Source: Thalassobacillus sp. CUG 92003
Lineage (GTDB): Bacteria; Bacillota; Bacilli; Bacillales; Halobacillaceae
Direction of reading: 5' to 3'
Assembly: GCF_013618635.1 (NCBI RefSeq)
Contig: NZ_JABLSJ010000001.1
Location: 186,001-250,000, forward strand
DNA: 64,000 nt
Shown: piece by piece, positions 18,151 through 27,163 of the stretch
Numbering within the stretch: position 1 is the stretch's first letter
Layout: every line of letters begins with the position of its first letter
The notes under the pieces: generated by a model
The model's input: the letters and a program-made list of their open reading frames with translations, nothing else
Database searches by the model: none
Told to the model about the DNA's origin: nothing
Position numbers and translations under genes: made by a program

Positions 18151-18191
18151 TATTGGCCCCTTTAGAGACATTGTCTCTAAAGGGGCCAATA
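18151..18191. terminator. 41-bp perfect palindrome between the two propeller genes
   Basis: Left arm 18151-18170, centre T at 18171, right arm 18172-18191, 20 of 20 pairs matching (core GGCCCCTTTAGAGACA). It lies 30 bp past the stop of the 993-residue propeller gene. It lacks a clear T tract on either strand, so it may be an mRNA-stabilising or attenuating hairpin rather than a standard terminator. Confidence 0.6.
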
Positions 18192-18221
18192 TTGTGGTTG
18201 TTAGGTTAGAAAGTGAGAATT

Positions 18222-21203
18222 TTATTTGGAAAGATAGAAATCCAAATCATTCAACAGGTTTTCTTTAACCAACTCATTGTCAGGAGTCCATTTGTTCAAC
18301 TGGTGCTGCATTACCTCAAGCTGGTGGTCAGATTGTTCAGGTCGGCCATTTTCTAAATGATGGACGGCTTGTTTCAAATGGTTATAGGATTTTTTGTAAA
18401 TTGGGTGCGGTATTTTATCCTTTTCATAGGATGTTTGTAGATAACTTTCAAGAGATTCAAGGGTCACCTCCACCTGAACTTCGATTGGAGATGATTCATA
18501 CGTGTTTCCATACTCTTCTACTTTCGCGTGAACTGTCGCTTGACCGGGATTCTTGGCGATAAGTTTCCCGTCTGATTCAAGTAAAACGTCATCATCTGAA
18601 GAAAAGATGTCAGCTTCATCAATCTGAACTTCTTCACCATTTCCTAGCGTCCCGGTTACCGAGTAGTTCGTAGATTCTCCCCGGGTCAATTCTGTGTTTT
18701 CCACATCCAAACTGATCTCTTGTAGCTGCTCTGATGTTCGGACTCTTTCATAAAGGGCAAAGTCATCAAAGTAGCCCTCGGTTAAGGAGTAATTCGTACT
18801 CAACGCGAATACACGCGCGTAATCGCCATCACTAGGAGCAAGAATTTTTTGCTGAACTTTCTGCCATTCGCCATATCCGGTTTTCACTTGCGTTGCTTCA
18901 CTTTGCACTTGATTGCCATCTTTATCATAAATTCTTACGAGAAGACTTGGAGTCCCAGATGTGAGATTCATCATAACTTCACTTAAATATTCTTTTCCAG
19001 GCTTAATTGGAATCGGATCACTATGGACAGCTACTGTATTGTTTCTTGTCTGGTCGTAAACTTTCAGGCTTTGATTCCCGGTGTGTGATTCTTCTGTTGT
19101 CACTTCGTATCTGTATTCCTCACCCGTATCGAACATCGAGACCCATTCTTCAAATCCTTCTTCAAAGCTAGGATTGCCCACATCCAGCGGTTCCCAGGTA
19201 TAATCATAGTCAATAACTTCTATCTTGGATAAGAAGGTACGATTGTTGTAAGGAGAAAAGTAAATATCACCATCTTCACCGATATCAAATGATACGGTTC
19301 TAGTAAGGTATTTAAATTCTAATGTATCTGGATTTATGACATATAAGTTTCCACCAGAATTCGCATAGAGAAAACCATTATCTGACCACTCAAGATGTAC
19401 ATTATCCCAAGCACTCATAGCCGGGTCGGGATTCACTTCAACGCTCTTTACCACTTCGAGAGTTTCAGGGTCGAGTGCAAAAATATAACCAGTAGAACCG
19501 CCCCAGATGTACTCATCATTTTTCCCATTTGTTAAATCACCGATGTGCTCCGGATTATTCAATCCCTCGATGTTCAATGAGACTTCTTTTGTTTTTTGTT
19601 CTGTATCAGGGTCCCAAACGAAGAGTTTTGCTTCTTCAGCAGTCGGGGTACTTCCTAAACCTCCATTAATAGTAGTGGAACCATAAACTTTGCCATCTTT
19701 GAATGCAAGGCCGTTCACGCTTTGATCTTCCACTACATTACGGAAGACTTCGTGTGTTTCGCCATCATAAACCGTAAGTGCTCCACCCAGGTTCCCATAG
19801 GTCGGGATACTTCCTACAAATAGCTTACCGTCCCCGTCTGTCATAGTATGGAGACGTTGCTGTTCATTTCCTATGGTGAAAAGATCAGTTGCAGGACCTG
19901 CAGGGTTGGCTTCGGGGTCAATCATTTGTACTTTGCCTGCAGGGTAGACCCCAAAATAGACGTTGTTATCAAAAGCATGGACCGTATCTCCTTGGCCGAT
20001 ATTGAAAGACTCCATATCACCCGTTTGCGGATTATAAAGGGCCCCCGTCCCTCCTGTCATGCCGGAGATGTACATTTTATCTTCCGAATAACTGAATATT
20101 TCATTTGTCACATTTGGTGTCGGTGGGACAATTGAAGAATAGGTTACAACTTCTTCCGTTTCCATATTAAAAAAGACGATACTGCCACTGAAGGTAACGG
20201 TAACCAAGCTTTTCCCGGGGAGTTGCTCATCTCCTTCAATTTCTACCCAGTCAACGCCTCTGAAACCACTGGAATATTCCATACTGGTCTCAGTAATTTC
20301 TAAAGTTTCCATATTCAAATATTTGACGGTATTATCTGCAACAAAATAAACGTTTCCATTTAATGAATCGGTGGTATGAAGACCGGCTACATTGGTTAGC
20401 TGAACATCCAGCCAGTCATTTTTTTGGAGGTCGTATACATACATGGCTTTCGAATCCTTGTATCGGGCAAATAAATAACGATCGTCTACAATATCCAGGT
20501 CGTAGACCGTTCCAGTTTCATTCAATTCGCCGGCGATGTCATTTTTTTCTCCTGTTTCCAAATTAACTCTCATAATTTTGTCATGAGCGGTACCTGCGTA
20601 TATGAAGCCATCATTATAGCCGATAGAGCGAACGTATTCTTGGTCGGATTCACCAATCATCCTTCCATAATCATGTAAATCCTCAGTCTCCTTATCATAT
20701 TTAAAGACACTACCTGTAGAGTAGGTACCTATATAGGCGTTGCTATTTTCGTCAACGGTCAATGCCCATAATGAATTGTCAGGGATACGAGCCAGTTGGT
20801 TGATTTCTTTAGAATCGGGAGAATAGCCCCAAAGATAACGGCCGCCTGTTACGTACACTGTGCCGTCAGGAGCTACTTCATGATGCCAAGAATCATTAGC
20901 GCCTTCCATAGGTAATGTTCTTAGCACTTCTTTGGTTTCTAAATCAATCACGCTGAATTGAGCCGGCACACTTTTCGATGTGGTGTAGAGAACGTCGTTG
21001 CCATCTTCAACTCCTGCTGCGCCGTCATAAATGGTAGGTGAACTGTTTAATGGCTGAGTAATTTCCTTAGGGGAAGAGTATTCCGGAAGTGAATCTGGTG
21101 GTGACTGGGCCTTGGATAGATCAGGTGAATAAAGCATCGGAATGACTAACAACAGACATAATAAAATGAACCCACTTGCCATTGATAATCTGTTTTTTAA
21201 CAT
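18222..21203 (-). CDS. large secreted beta-propeller protein with carbohydrate-binding-like and Ig-like domains
   Basis: 993 residues, ATG behind AGGAGG (7 bp). Signal peptide SGFILLCLLLVIPMLYS. Residues about 40-680 form propeller blades (GTVYVTGGRYLWGYSPDS, NAYIGTYSTGSVFKYD). About 685-835 resemble a CenC-type carbohydrate-binding module (VGNPSFEEGFEEWVS ... YFDDFALYERV). About 840-925 look like a bacterial Ig-like BIG2 domain (VTGTLGNGEEVQ). The tail 930-993 is helical (FIMAH-like: SLESYLQTSYEKDKI). No catalytic motif is recognised. Probably captures glycan at the cell surface, upstream of the ABC transporter encoded on the other strand. Confidence 0.8.
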   Translation of the reverse strand: MLKNRLSMASGFILLCLLLVIPMLYSPDLSKAQSPPDSLPEYSSPKEITQPLNSSPTIYDGAAGVEDGNDVLYTTSKSVPAQFSVIDLETKEVLRTLPMEGANDSWHHEVAPDGTVYVTGGRYLWGYSPDSKEINQLARIPDNSLWALTVDENSNAYIGTYSTGSVFKYDKETEDLHDYGRMIGESDQEYVRSIGYNDGFIYAGTAHDKIMRVNLETGEKNDIAGELNETGTVYDLDIVDDRYLFARYKDSKAMYVYDLQKNDWLDVQLTNVAGLHTTDSLNGNVYFVADNTVKYLNMETLEITETSMEYSSGFRGVDWVEIEGDEQLPGKSLVTVTFSGSIVFFNMETEEVVTYSSIVPPTPNVTNEIFSYSEDKMYISGMTGGTGALYNPQTGDMESFNIGQGDTVHAFDNNVYFGVYPAGKVQMIDPEANPAGPATDLFTIGNEQQRLHTMTDGDGKLFVGSIPTYGNLGGALTVYDGETHEVFRNVVEDQSVNGLAFKDGKVYGSTTINGGLGSTPTAEEAKLFVWDPDTEQKTKEVSLNIEGLNNPEHIGDLTNGKNDEYIWGGSTGYIFALDPETLEVVKSVEVNPDPAMSAWDNVHLEWSDNGFLYANSGGNLYVINPDTLEFKYLTRTVSFDIGEDGDIYFSPYNNRTFLSKIEVIDYDYTWEPLDVGNPSFEEGFEEWVSMFDTGEEYRYEVTTEESHTGNQSLKVYDQTRNNTVAVHSDPIPIKPGKEYLSEVMMNLTSGTPSLLVRIYDKDGNQVQSEATQVKTGYGEWQKVQQKILAPSDGDYARVFALSTNYSLTEGYFDDFALYERVRTSEQLQEISLDVENTELTRGESTNYSVTGTLGNGEEVQIDEADIFSSDDDVLLESDGKLIAKNPGQATVHAKVEEYGNTYESSPIEVQVEVTLESLESYLQTSYEKDKIPHPIYKKSYNHLKQAVHHLENGRPEQSDHQLEVMQHQLNKWTPDNELVKENLLNDLDFYLSK

Positions 21204-21339
21204 TGTTTACCTCCTATTTTTGGTTGGAATGTGCAGCACATTTAGTAAATATACTTACATGACTTCACCTCCCTAGTTGAAATTGTTTTCTCTTGTCTGC
21301 CATGTTATATAACCAGGTCGGTCTTTAAAATGACTATAA

Positions 21340-21356
21340 GTTATACAGGGTATAAC
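21340..21356. promoter_or_regulatory. inverted repeat upstream of the large propeller gene
   Basis: GTTATA and TATAAC separated by CAGGG, 137 bp before the start codon. The adjacent CTATAAGTTA (21334-21343) recurs at 22094-22103 and, inverted, at 22211-22220. Possible operator; weak. Confidence 0.3.
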
Positions 21357-21406
21357 CTTTATTTAATAGTTAAATAGGCACAGGAATAGTCATGAAGGTA
21401 ATAAAA

Positions 21407-21442
21407 AAGAGGAGTTTAGCCGTAATCAGCTAAACTCCTCTT
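21407..21442 (-). terminator. intrinsic terminator of the YesL-like gene
   Basis: A 14-bp perfect stem (AAGAGGAGTTTAGC / GCTAAACTCCTCTT) with an 8-base loop. On the minus strand it is followed by TTTT, and it begins 7 bp past the stop codon. Confidence 0.85.
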
Positions 21443-21448
21443 CGAGCA

Positions 21449-22069
21449 TCATTTTGTATAGTGATTTAATTGTTTGCTTGCTATTTTTGTGAAGGCGCGA
21501 TTACTGAGCCAGGTCGTAGTAATTGCCAAAACACTTCCGGTGAATAATGGAATGATGCCAGGAATAATAGTCACAAAAATATACATCAGTATTATAGTAG
21601 CCGCAATAAAGATGGTTTCAATTGGAGAAGCAGCAGCAACCAGAAATGATTGCTTTATATATTGAAAGAATGTAAGTCTGAAATGTACATACACACTAAA
21701 AAAGAATAACAGTGTCATGACATAGCCCATTGAAATGAAAATGAGCACTGGATATAAATACTGCAGGCTTCCTTCATTTAGATGAAGAAGCGTGTAGTCA
21801 TAAAATAAGAAAAAGCCAATTAGGATAAAGATCAATCCAAAGGTATTTCCCTTTAAGAATTCTTGGCGGAATGTTCTCCAGAATGTATGAAAAATAGGAA
21901 CCTCTTCTTTCCTAAACCATCCTCGTATTATTGTAAACATGGCGATCGTAGAAGGGAAGATACCCAATACTACCAGCCCCAAGAAGGTAAATAGAATCCA
22001 TAGTAGGTTTATGTAAGCAATTTTGAGCATCCAATATGCTGCTTTATTAAATTTCTCCCAGCCCTCCAT
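21449..22069 (-). CDS. YesL-like DUF624 membrane protein
   Basis: 206 residues from the ATG at 22069, which has AAGGGAG 8 bp upstream; the GTG three codons earlier abuts the binding site. DUF624 features: MEGWEKFNKAAYWMLKIAYIN at the N terminus (first hydrophobic segment to about 45), GIFPSTIAMFTIIRGWFRKEE, then three or four further transmembrane segments. YesL-type proteins are encoded with sugar or oligosaccharide ABC transporters in Bacilli, often with SBP and permeases; function unknown. It is divergent from the binding-protein gene, which fits this association. Confidence 0.85.
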   Translation of the reverse strand: MEGWEKFNKAAYWMLKIAYINLLWILFTFLGLVVLGIFPSTIAMFTIIRGWFRKEEVPIFHTFWRTFRQEFLKGNTFGLIFILIGFFLFYDYTLLHLNEGSLQYLYPVLIFISMGYVMTLLFFFSVYVHFRLTFFQYIKQSFLVAAASPIETIFIAATIILMYIFVTIIPGIIPLFTGSVLAITTTWLSNRAFTKIASKQLNHYTK

Positions 22070-22171
22070 CGTAATCACTCCCTTAAAATCAAACTATAAG
22101 TTAGAACACTTTCTTTTTGCAACCCTTACTTTATTTTGACTTTGTGATTACCTTATTTAAAGACACTTAAG

Positions 22172-22204
22172 AGACTTGTCTATTGTTGAGAAGTCAAATA
22201 ACAT
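22172..22204 (+). promoter_or_regulatory. promoter with overlapping palindromic operator, ABC transporter operon
   Basis: AGACTTGTCT (22172-22181) is a palindrome whose right half TTGTCT serves as the -35 box; TAACAT (22199-22204) lies 17 bp further as the -10. The same arrangement with identical spacing stands before the catabolic operon at 27164. The leader to the start codon at 22418 is about 205 bp long. Confidence 0.6.
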
Positions 22205-22417
22205 AAGAATTAACTTATAGAAAATTTCTATAATTTAGAATTTTTTGTGGGGGTGGCTATATAAGCCTGACCAAAACAATCCGCCCTATAGACAGCAGTA
22301 GAGCACTCTTCCAACACATAGGACATGGGTATGCATCATGTGGTTGGCAAGCTGTTAGTCAGATGTCAATGGAATGGTTTTAGGAGGGTTTAAAAAATTT
22401 AAAGGGGGTTCTTATGG

Positions 22418-23662
22418 ATGAAAAGGTTTAATTATTTGTTGGGCTTAGCGTTCTTATTAGTAATTGTTGGATGTAGCTCAGGCGAAGAAACCGGTGGAAC
22501 GGCAGATGGTGAGGTTTCTGGTGAAATAACCGTATGGGTGCATCCGTTCACGGATGGCAGCGACGAAGAGAGTGACATGTGGGATGAGGTTGTAACATCT
22601 TTTGAAGAAGAGAAAGGAGTAGATGTCAATTTAGAGCAGATTCCTTGGAGCAACAGGGACCAGAAGATTTTGACGGCACTTGCTGCTAATAACGGCCCCG
22701 ACGTTTTTTATGCGATTCCTGATCAAATGCCGCAATACGCGGATGAAGGAATGCTGCTTGAATTAGATCCATACTTAGAAGATATGGATATGGACGACTT
22801 CGTCGATACATCTCTTGTTTCTACTACTTGGCAGGATAAAACTTATGGGTTACCTATCTTACAAGAAGCATATACACTTTTTTACAATAAGGACATCGTA
22901 AAGGCGATCGGTGAAGACCCAGAAAGTTTGCCGACGACCTGGGACGAGTTTGAAGAGTGGTCTAAGAAAGCGAAAGATGAAGGTTACTATGCAATGAGTT
23001 ATCCTGGCGGAGGTTCCATGAACGGTACAATTTATCCATGGATTTGGCAGGCTGGCGGTGACATCATTACCCAAGATGATGAAGTGCTTATCAACTCACA
23101 AGAATCAGTGAAGGCATTTGAATTTATTAACAGCATGTATGAAGACGGTCGAATTCCTGAGGATTCTATTACTGCTAAGGAACATAATGCTCTTTGGGAT
23201 AACGGAGAGATCATGGCGACTCTTGGTTCTGGTATCACATTATCGAATCTGTTGAGTAAGGATGTCGTTGATTTTGCTATTGGCGAACCTCTCAAAAATG
23301 AGGAAAAAGTAACCTATGGTACTACCGGAATGTTCGTTGTCCCTTCCAATAGTGATAACAAGACTGCAGCGGCGGAGTTCGTCAAGACTATGACGAACAC
23401 AGAAAATCAGCGTAAATTCAATAAAGTGACTCAATATATTCCGACACGGAAATCGGCACAAGATATCTTCGATGATCAGGAATATATAGGTCAGCTTGCC
23501 GAGTATACGCAGTATGCGCTCCCCGGTGTTATACACCCTATCGGCCGCGACATTATGCCTGCTATCCAGGCAGAAGTCCAGACGATGATGGAAGGAAAGA
23601 AAACACCTCAGGAAGCTGCTGATGCTGCTGCAGAAGCAATCGAAGCGGATCTCAATAACTGA
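22418..23662 (+). CDS. sugar ABC transporter substrate-binding lipoprotein
   Basis: 414 residues; AAAGGGGG lies about 9 bp before ATG 22418. The signal ends in LVIVGC with the lipidated cysteine at 19. Family 1 (maltose/oligosaccharide type) solute-binding features: TVWVHPFTDGSDEESD, ILTALAANNGPDVFYA, PILQEAYTLFYNKDI and TTGMFVVPSNS. Acts outside the membrane with the two permeases that follow. The ATPase is absent from the window; Bacilli typically use a shared MsmX-type ATPase. Substrate probably an amino sugar- or uronic acid-containing oligosaccharide, inferred from the NagA and ROK genes downstream. Confidence 0.9.
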   Translation: MKRFNYLLGLAFLLVIVGCSSGEETGGTADGEVSGEITVWVHPFTDGSDEESDMWDEVVTSFEEEKGVDVNLEQIPWSNRDQKILTALAANNGPDVFYAIPDQMPQYADEGMLLELDPYLEDMDMDDFVDTSLVSTTWQDKTYGLPILQEAYTLFYNKDIVKAIGEDPESLPTTWDEFEEWSKKAKDEGYYAMSYPGGGSMNGTIYPWIWQAGGDIITQDDEVLINSQESVKAFEFINSMYEDGRIPEDSITAKEHNALWDNGEIMATLGSGITLSNLLSKDVVDFAIGEPLKNEEKVTYGTTGMFVVPSNSDNKTAAAEFVKTMTNTENQRKFNKVTQYIPTRKSAQDIFDDQEYIGQLAEYTQYALPGVIHPIGRDIMPAIQAEVQTMMEGKKTPQEAADAAAEAIEADLNN

Positions 23663-23673
23663 TACTACAAAAA

Positions 23674-23719
23674 AACAGAGAATGATGGCTGTGTTCACGG
23701 GATAGCTGCGTTCTCTGTT
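23674..23719 (+). other. intercistronic hairpin between binding protein and permease
   Basis: AACAGAGAA and TTCTCTGTT pair (9 bp) around a 28-base loop in the 100-bp gap. Such hairpins commonly stabilise the binding-protein message or attenuate read-through into the permease genes. Confidence 0.5.
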
Positions 23720-23768
23720 CTTAATTTACCTACGAAATAAGGTGATTACACTGGATGAGAAATTAACG

Positions 23769-24689
23769 ATGCGAATAACAAAAAGAAGTAATCTATCCGT
23801 AAAGGAACGTTTGAAGAGGGAATGGAATCGAAATGCGATTGTTTACATTTTTTTGGTTCCAGCGCTAATTCACTTTCTTATATTTCAAATTTTTCCCTTT
23901 GGGTTCAGTTTTGTCCTGACATTTATGGACTGGAATGTTATTGGAACTTCTGAATTTGTCGGTTTGAAGCATTGGTCGGCATTTTTAAGCGATAAACTTG
24001 CCTGGAAAGCTATTTGGAATACGGTGTTATTTTCCATTTACTATATCGTTCCCACAATGGCTTTGGGCTTAATACTAGCTCTAATTATTAATAGCGGAGT
24101 CCGCTTTTCAAATGTATTTAAAGGGATATTTTTCCTTCCTGTTGTCACATCTTTTGTCATAATTGCAGGATTATGGGGATGGTTGTTCAATGGGACGCAA
24201 GCAGGTATGGTCAACTTCGTCTTAGGATTTTTCGGAATAGAAACACAGCTGTTTTTGGCTGATTCAGGCCAGGCACTGATGGTTCTTGCAGGGTTAAGTA
24301 TCTTTAAAGTGAGTGGAAGTACGATGATTTACTATTTTGCTGGTTTGCAGTCCATTCCGAAGCAGTTATATGAAGCAGCTCGAATTGATGGGGCCTCCAA
24401 GATAAGGATATTCTGGCAGATTACTTTCCCTTTATTGAAGCCAATTCATTTTTATGTGGCGATCATCACAACAATCGGCTCTTTTCAAATTTTTGACTCG
24501 ACCTTCTTGCTGACAGGCGGGGGGCCAAATTATTCTACCACCACAATTGTCTACTATCTATATGAGCAAGGGTTTACGAGTCTAAACTTAAGCTATGCTG
24601 CGGTTCTATCCTATGTATTGTTTTTCATCATACTGACTATTTCACTAATTCAGAGAAAATATTTAGGTAAAGACTCAGCTATTTATTAA
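23769..24689 (+). CDS. sugar ABC transporter permease (MalF/UgpA type)
   Basis: 306 residues from the ATG at 23769, which has GGATGAG 9 bp upstream; a GTG at 23742 in the same frame has no good binding site. Six hydrophobic segments start with AIVYIFLVPALIHFLIFQIF. The EAA loop reads YEAARIDGASKIRIFWQITF, which contacts the ATPase. First of a permease pair, following the binding protein. Membrane-embedded subunit of a CUT1-type importer. Confidence 0.9.
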   Translation: MRITKRSNLSVKERLKREWNRNAIVYIFLVPALIHFLIFQIFPFGFSFVLTFMDWNVIGTSEFVGLKHWSAFLSDKLAWKAIWNTVLFSIYYIVPTMALGLILALIINSGVRFSNVFKGIFFLPVVTSFVIIAGLWGWLFNGTQAGMVNFVLGFFGIETQLFLADSGQALMVLAGLSIFKVSGSTMIYYFAGLQSIPKQLYEAARIDGASKIRIFWQITFPLLKPIHFYVAIITTIGSFQIFDSTFLLTGGGPNYSTTTIVYYLYEQGFTSLNLSYAAVLSYVLFFIILTISLIQRKYLGKDSAIY

Positions 24690-24721
24690 GTCTGATTGTG
24701 TCTGAAAAGGGGAGAATGTTG

Positions 24722-25528
24722 GTGCAAAAGAAAATTTTAAAGTATATCGCTTTATCATTACTAGCGTTTGTATTTTTAATGCCATTTATCATTATGGCTT
24801 TAGGTTCTTTAAAAGAGGTTCAGTATGCCCAGGTAGATCCGTTATTTTGGATACCGGAAGAACCATCATTGGTCAACTACATTAATATTTTTGAAGATGG
24901 AATGTTCCTGCGGTGGATATTCAACTCCGTAGTCATCACCATTGTTCCTGTCGGAAGTCAAATGCTGCTATGTGCAGTACTAGGTTATATATTTGCAAAA
25001 AAGCAATTTCCAGGAAGAGAAATTATTTTCTGGATATTCATGGCAGTCATCATGATTCCCCAACAATTATTGATTATCCCAAAATATATAATGTTTGCCG
25101 ATTTCGGATGGATCAACACGTACTGGTCCTTAATAGTGCCAGAGTTGTGGGGCATCATGGGGGTTTTCCTGGTTCGGCAATTTTTGCAGAACATTCCTAA
25201 TGATCTGGAGGAAGCGGCGCGTATGGATGGGGCCAATGATATCCAGGTATTTTTTAGAGTCATTTTACCGCTTTCTGTACCAGTAGTTGCTACTGTCGGG
25301 ACATTTTCGTTCATATCCAATTGGAATGACTTATTCCAGCCTCTTATTTATATGACGAAAGAAGAAATGTTTCCGGTTACGGTAGGTCTCGCTTCCCTTC
25401 TTGGTAAAGAAGGTAATTTCGGTATCGAAATGGCTGGATCGACGATATCTTTTATTCCAACGTTTATCATATTCCTGTTTTTCCAGCGCTATTTTACAGA
25501 AGGTATTCAAATGTCCGGCTTAAAATAG
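24722..25528 (+). CDS. sugar ABC transporter permease (MalG/UgpE type)
   Basis: 268 residues from the GTG at 24722, positioned 8 bp after AAGGGGAG; an upstream in-frame GTG at 24698 is less likely. Six hydrophobic segments. The EAA loop is LEEAARMDGANDIQVFFRVI. The C terminus RYFTEGIQMSGLK is characteristic of the MalG group. Partner of the preceding permease; last gene of the transporter operon, convergent with the regulator gene. Confidence 0.9.
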   Translation: MQKKILKYIALSLLAFVFLMPFIIMALGSLKEVQYAQVDPLFWIPEEPSLVNYINIFEDGMFLRWIFNSVVITIVPVGSQMLLCAVLGYIFAKKQFPGREIIFWIFMAVIMIPQQLLIIPKYIMFADFGWINTYWSLIVPELWGIMGVFLVRQFLQNIPNDLEEAARMDGANDIQVFFRVILPLSVPVVATVGTFSFISNWNDLFQPLIYMTKEEMFPVTVGLASLLGKEGNFGIEMAGSTISFIPTFIIFLFFQRYFTEGIQMSGLK

Positions 25529-25651
25529 CATCGGGATTATGTCTAGGATTTTACTGATTGATTTCAAATAGGATGCGTTTCCTTAACAAAATACTCATTG
25601 AGAAAGGAAGACAATGGAATAAGGGTGATGTCATTTTCCATCGGTAAGCAC

Positions 25652-27013
25652 CTATTCTGCTTTCTCTTCTTCTACGATGAACGAAAGGCGATAGATCCGA
25701 CGGGGTCTTCCTTTATGTGTTACTTTTTCTTCACCTATAATATCGACCAATTCAGCATCCATCCATTTAAGCAATATGCGGTGAGCGCTCCGAACGGTGA
25801 TTTTAAGTGTAGAAGCAAGTTCCTGAGCTGTGTAATCATATTTTTTATAGCGGGAAACGCGAGCCATCAGTTTGGTCATATAAGTTGCTGACATACCGGC
25901 TTTTCCTGCTTTATCCAAGAGCTGAGCATCGGTGATGGATAAATCATAACGCTCATACTGGGTGTGTGTCGTAATATCGACAGGACCGAGGACACTTCTG
26001 TCTTCCCGGACGATGTAGCAGACATTTCCTCCAAGTCCTTTAGACTGGCGAAGTGCCAATCGAGCATGATTCCCAGCTTCTGCAGCAGAACTGCCGAACC
26101 CAACACCGATACTTAAGGTGATCCCTATTTTGCTTTTCGAATCCTGAAGTAGCGGGATAAATTTATAACCCCTTGTTTCACGTTCGAAAATACCGCGAGT
26201 CGTGATGAAGGAATATTCTTCACCCCCGAGGTTGATTAAGTGACCATCTAGCTGTTTTATATAATCTAACAGCATCTGTTGTATTTGTAGCTTTAACAGC
26301 TGGACATCATGTTCGGAAGGGTATTTCTCAGTAACTTGTTGAAAATGATCGATATCAATTAGACCAAAGACGATTTGGGATTCTTTATTTTGTCGCGTTC
26401 GAGTGGCGAGTAAGGCCCGTTCTAAGGAAACAGTAATATCCTGGTGAGTTGGTGTCACCCATTCATGAGGGACGTTCATTTCGATTAGTTTTTTAGAAAC
26501 ATCCTGGATACCTGTCAATGGAATGGCTTGATTTTCTGTATGATTTTGCATGTGAAAATCAATGATATCACTTATCATGACGTGACTATTACCAGAATGG
26601 AATATATTGTAATCGTAAGACTGTTCATTTAGCTCAAACAGGATCTGCTGTACATATTTTTCGTCGATGGTGTCTATGGATAATTGCTTCCATTCATAGT
26701 TATTCTTAATTAAAAATAACGATCTGTAGAGCCCTGTACCCATCAGTGGAATATAGTGGACAGGAATGGAGAAATCTAACAATTGCTTTGCCAAGTAATA
26801 TAAATGATACTCCGTGAACATTAATACATCTACATCGTCCATTAATTCCTTGGCAACATCGGTGACCACTGTAGCGGGGGTTACCGTACAGAAAATTGGA
26901 GTGAAGTTTGGAAATGATTTTAGAGTTTCCTTAATTTGATTGATTAAAGCATCTGGACCAATGACCCCGATTATGATTTCCGATGTACCTTTATCAACTT
27001 TTGGGAAATTCAT
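25652..27013 (-). CDS. GGDEF-like/winged-helix transcriptional regulator
   Basis: 453 residues from the ATG at 27013, which has AGGAGATG upstream; a longer frame starting at 27049 lacks one. Residues 1-130 look like an alpha/beta sensor (IIIGVIGPDALINQI; DVDVLMFTEYHLYYLAKQLL). About 195-350 is a degenerate nucleotide-cyclase fold: VFGLIDIDHFQQVTEKY, then LGGEEYSFI with GGEEY at 263-267 in place of GGDEF, and LSIGVGFGSSAAEAGNHARL. About 393-445 form a winged helix (TAQELASTLKITVRSAHRIL). I know no named family with this order. It sits between the transporter and catabolic operons and likely controls both. It may bind a nucleotide rather than make cyclic di-GMP. Confidence 0.75.
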   Translation of the reverse strand: MNFPKVDKGTSEIIIGVIGPDALINQIKETLKSFPNFTPIFCTVTPATVVTDVAKELMDDVDVLMFTEYHLYYLAKQLLDFSIPVHYIPLMGTGLYRSLFLIKNNYEWKQLSIDTIDEKYVQQILFELNEQSYDYNIFHSGNSHVMISDIIDFHMQNHTENQAIPLTGIQDVSKKLIEMNVPHEWVTPTHQDITVSLERALLATRTRQNKESQIVFGLIDIDHFQQVTEKYPSEHDVQLLKLQIQQMLLDYIKQLDGHLINLGGEEYSFITTRGIFERETRGYKFIPLLQDSKSKIGITLSIGVGFGSSAAEAGNHARLALRQSKGLGGNVCYIVREDRSVLGPVDITTHTQYERYDLSITDAQLLDKAGKAGMSATYMTKLMARVSRYKKYDYTAQELASTLKITVRSAHRILLKWMDAELVDIIGEEKVTHKGRPRRIYRLSFIVEEEKAE

Positions 27014-27043
27014 TTCATCATCTCCTATTAATAGACTTATTCC

Positions 27044-27101
27044 AGACATGTCTCTAAATGATATCTTCGTTAATAGTATACCGATAATTCTAAATTGTCA
27101 A
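27044..27101 (-). promoter_or_regulatory. regulator promoter with AGACATGTCT site in the leader
   Basis: On the minus strand TTGACA (27101-27096) and TACTAT (27078-27073) are 17 bp apart. The palindrome AGACATGTCT (27044-27053) lies just past the expected transcription start, which is the place for autoregulation by road-block. Confidence 0.55.
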
Positions 27102-27163
27102 AATATTATCACTTGACAAAGGGTTGCGAAAAGAAATCAGAAGTCGGTAATAAAGACTCTTTT

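Noticed and set aside
25598-25891. 97-codon plus-strand frame after the permease gene
   Set aside because: Lies antisense within the well-supported regulator gene.
26000-26800. Regulator as an active diguanylate cyclase
   Set aside because: GGEEY replaces GGDEF and the protein ends in a winged helix; cyclase activity cannot be claimed from the sequence.
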